Source: JBECKS01 sp040235395
Lineage (GTDB): Bacteria > Pseudomonadota > Gammaproteobacteria > Pseudomonadales > JBECKS01
DNA: 7,292 bases
Assembly: GCA_040235395.1 (NCBI GenBank)
Contig: JBECKS010000230.1
Coordinates: forward strand, 1 to 7,292
Direction of reading: 5' to 3'
Below the pieces are notes generated by a model, which was given only the letters and a program-made list of their open reading frames with translations, had not been told where the DNA came from and made no database searches. Position numbers and translations under genes: made by a program. This document shows positions 6,420-7,292 of the stretch, one piece after another. Within the stretch, counting starts at the first letter, position 1. Each line of letters opens with the position of its first letter.

Positions 6420-6872
6420 TTATTTTTCTGTTACGGAAAGTTTTGCTCGAATGAAATCGCTGTGGGAAACGTATAATAAATCGGCAAGTTTACGAATCAT
6501 GGATTCTTCATAGATATCCAGTTCATTATCGATGAGGGCAATTTCCCACATTGCCTGTACAAGTTTGTATTTTTCTTCCTTTTCAAAATAGGTGTTAATG
6601 ATTCGAGTAACTTCATAAACAGAATTGGATTCACGAACATCCTGTTCAGCGATCTTGATAAGTTGCTCGACAAGTTCCTGACTGAGTAGGAATCTTTGCT
6701 GTAAGATTTTCTTTAATAAGGCACGCTCCTTTTCAGAAATATCCATGTCTGCATAAGAAATTTCGACAAGCAAGGTTGCCGCAGCAAGATTTAATTGTTC
6801 TTCAATTGGAACCTGGTTTTTTTTATCAGTAGAAAAGCTGTTTTCGAAAAATTCTTTGATACTTTTCAGCAT
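6420..6872 (-). CDS. TerB-like (tellurite resistance TerB family) small acidic helical protein
   Basis: This encodes 150 residues, predicted all-helical and cytoplasmic, with no signal peptide. Two similar acidic segments, YADMDISEKE (40-49) and IDNELDIYEE (114-123), each follow a hydrophobic helix; this pseudo-repeat with clustered Asp/Glu is characteristic of the TerB fold, where the acidic residues bind divalent metal. TerB-domain proteins occur in tellurite/stress operons and in many unrelated settings, so the name does not imply tellurite resistance. None of the other ter genes is present. TAGGA lies about 9 bp before the ATG. The gene starts 11 bp after the MBL hydrolase stop, so the two are likely co-transcribed and coupled. 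Its function here is unknown. Confidence 0.72.
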   Translation of the reverse strand: MLKSIKEFFENSFSTDKKNQVPIEEQLNLAAATLLVEISYADMDISEKERALLKKILQQRFLLSQELVEQLIKIAEQDVRESNSVYEVTRIINTYFEKEEKYKLVQAMWEIALIDNELDIYEESMIRKLADLLYVSHSDFIRAKLSVTEK

Positions 6873-6883
6873 TCTCTTATTTC

Positions 6884-7292
6884 CTAAACTCTGAAAAACA
6901 TATTGGACTGTTTTTCAAAACCAATGCTGGTTTCTTCTCCATGTCCTGTGACGACAAGCGCATCATCATCGAGAGTATAGAGTCTTTCACGAATGCTTTT
7001 TTCAATTTCCTCGTAGGAGCCACCGGGTAAATCGGTTCTGCCGATGGATTGCCTGAAAAGCGTGTCACCAGCCACTAGCAACTTGTGATTCTCAAACCAG
7101 AAACTCATGGAGCCGGGCGTGTGACCAGGAGTGTGAATGGCAACACCACCTGCAACATTTAATGCCTGATCATCCTTCAGGTAAAAATCGGGGTCAGGCA
7201 TTTTGTCTATGCTCTGTCCAAGAAACATCTGGGCCTGCATTTCCGCCATATCCCATAGAGGTTTGTCTGCTTCGTGAAGATAGAGCGGAGCG
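6884..7292 (-). CDS. MBL-fold metallohydrolase, glyoxalase II/YcbL-like, 5' end outside window
   Basis: About 136 C-terminal residues are visible. The frame is open through the right edge: APLYLHEAD precedes the Met at 7249, so that Met is internal. The features seen are HTPGHTPGSMSFW (metal-ligand His), LVAGDTLF (bridging Asp), SIGRTDLPGGS and a C-terminal VTGHGEETSIGFEK (last ligand His). The IGRTDLPGGS signature is typical of the YcbL-type hydroxyacylglutathione hydrolase-like subgroup, proteins of about 215 residues that bind two Zn/Fe ions. The main THxHxDH motif would lie beyond the window. Such enzymes hydrolyse S-lactoylglutathione or related thioesters; the precise substrate is uncertain. 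It is the first visible gene of the leftward operon with the TerB-like and crotonase genes. Confidence 0.88.
   Translation of the reverse strand, partial: APLYLHEADKPLWDMAEMQAQMFLGQSIDKMPDPDFYLKDDQALNVAGGVAIHTPGHTPGSMSFWFENHKLLVAGDTLFRQSIGRTDLPGGSYEEIEKSIRERLYTLDDDALVVTGHGEETSIGFEKQSNMFFRV

Noticed and set aside
6420..6872. Tellurite resistance locus
   Set aside because: Only a TerB-like domain is present; no terA, terC, terD, terE or terZ genes are visible, so the name would overstate the function.

Overview
The window looks like chromosomal DNA from a gammaproteobacterium. The main reasons are a full-length release factor 3 gene close in size and motif content to the enterobacterial one, a proteobacterial short HPF/RaiA-type ribosome factor, an outer-membrane beta-barrel family protein with a signal peptide, and sigma70-like promoters with TAGAAT -10 boxes. 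Base composition is moderate to slightly AT-rich by eye. No phage, insertion sequence, CRISPR array, tRNA or rRNA was seen.

Left half, + strand. A sulfotransferase-family gene enters from the left edge without its N-terminus (1-669). After a 64-bp gap with a plausible promoter comes prfC (734-2317), encoding RF3. One base after the prfC stop, a GTG start opens a membrane-anchored serine hydrolase of the beta-lactamase/class C fold (2319-3512). It is interrupted by one in-frame TAA at 2703-2705, six codons after the catalytic lysine, and is otherwise intact. It is annotated as a nonsense-disrupted pseudogene, with a sequencing error as the main alternative.

Middle. Positions 3513-4066 hold no convincing gene but contain several perfect inverted repeats, an AT-rich tract and an orphan Shine-Dalgarno sequence. 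A short HPF/RaiA-family ribosome-associated protein follows (4067-4390), ending in a strong intrinsic terminator.

Right half, - strand, convergent with the first half. Reading from the right edge, an MBL-fold hydrolase (5' end missing), a small TerB-like protein and a crotonase-family protein are spaced 11 and 25 bp apart and probably form one operon. A methionine-rich outer-membrane protein lies 100 bp further on, probably with its own promoter.

The gene set reads as ordinary housekeeping and accessory chromosome, and I see no clear undescribed multi-gene system. The points most worth a second look are the stop codon in the gene coupled to prfC, the crotonase that lacks one catalytic glutamate, the Met-rich outer-membrane protein, and the dyad-rich non-coding stretch before the HPF-like gene.
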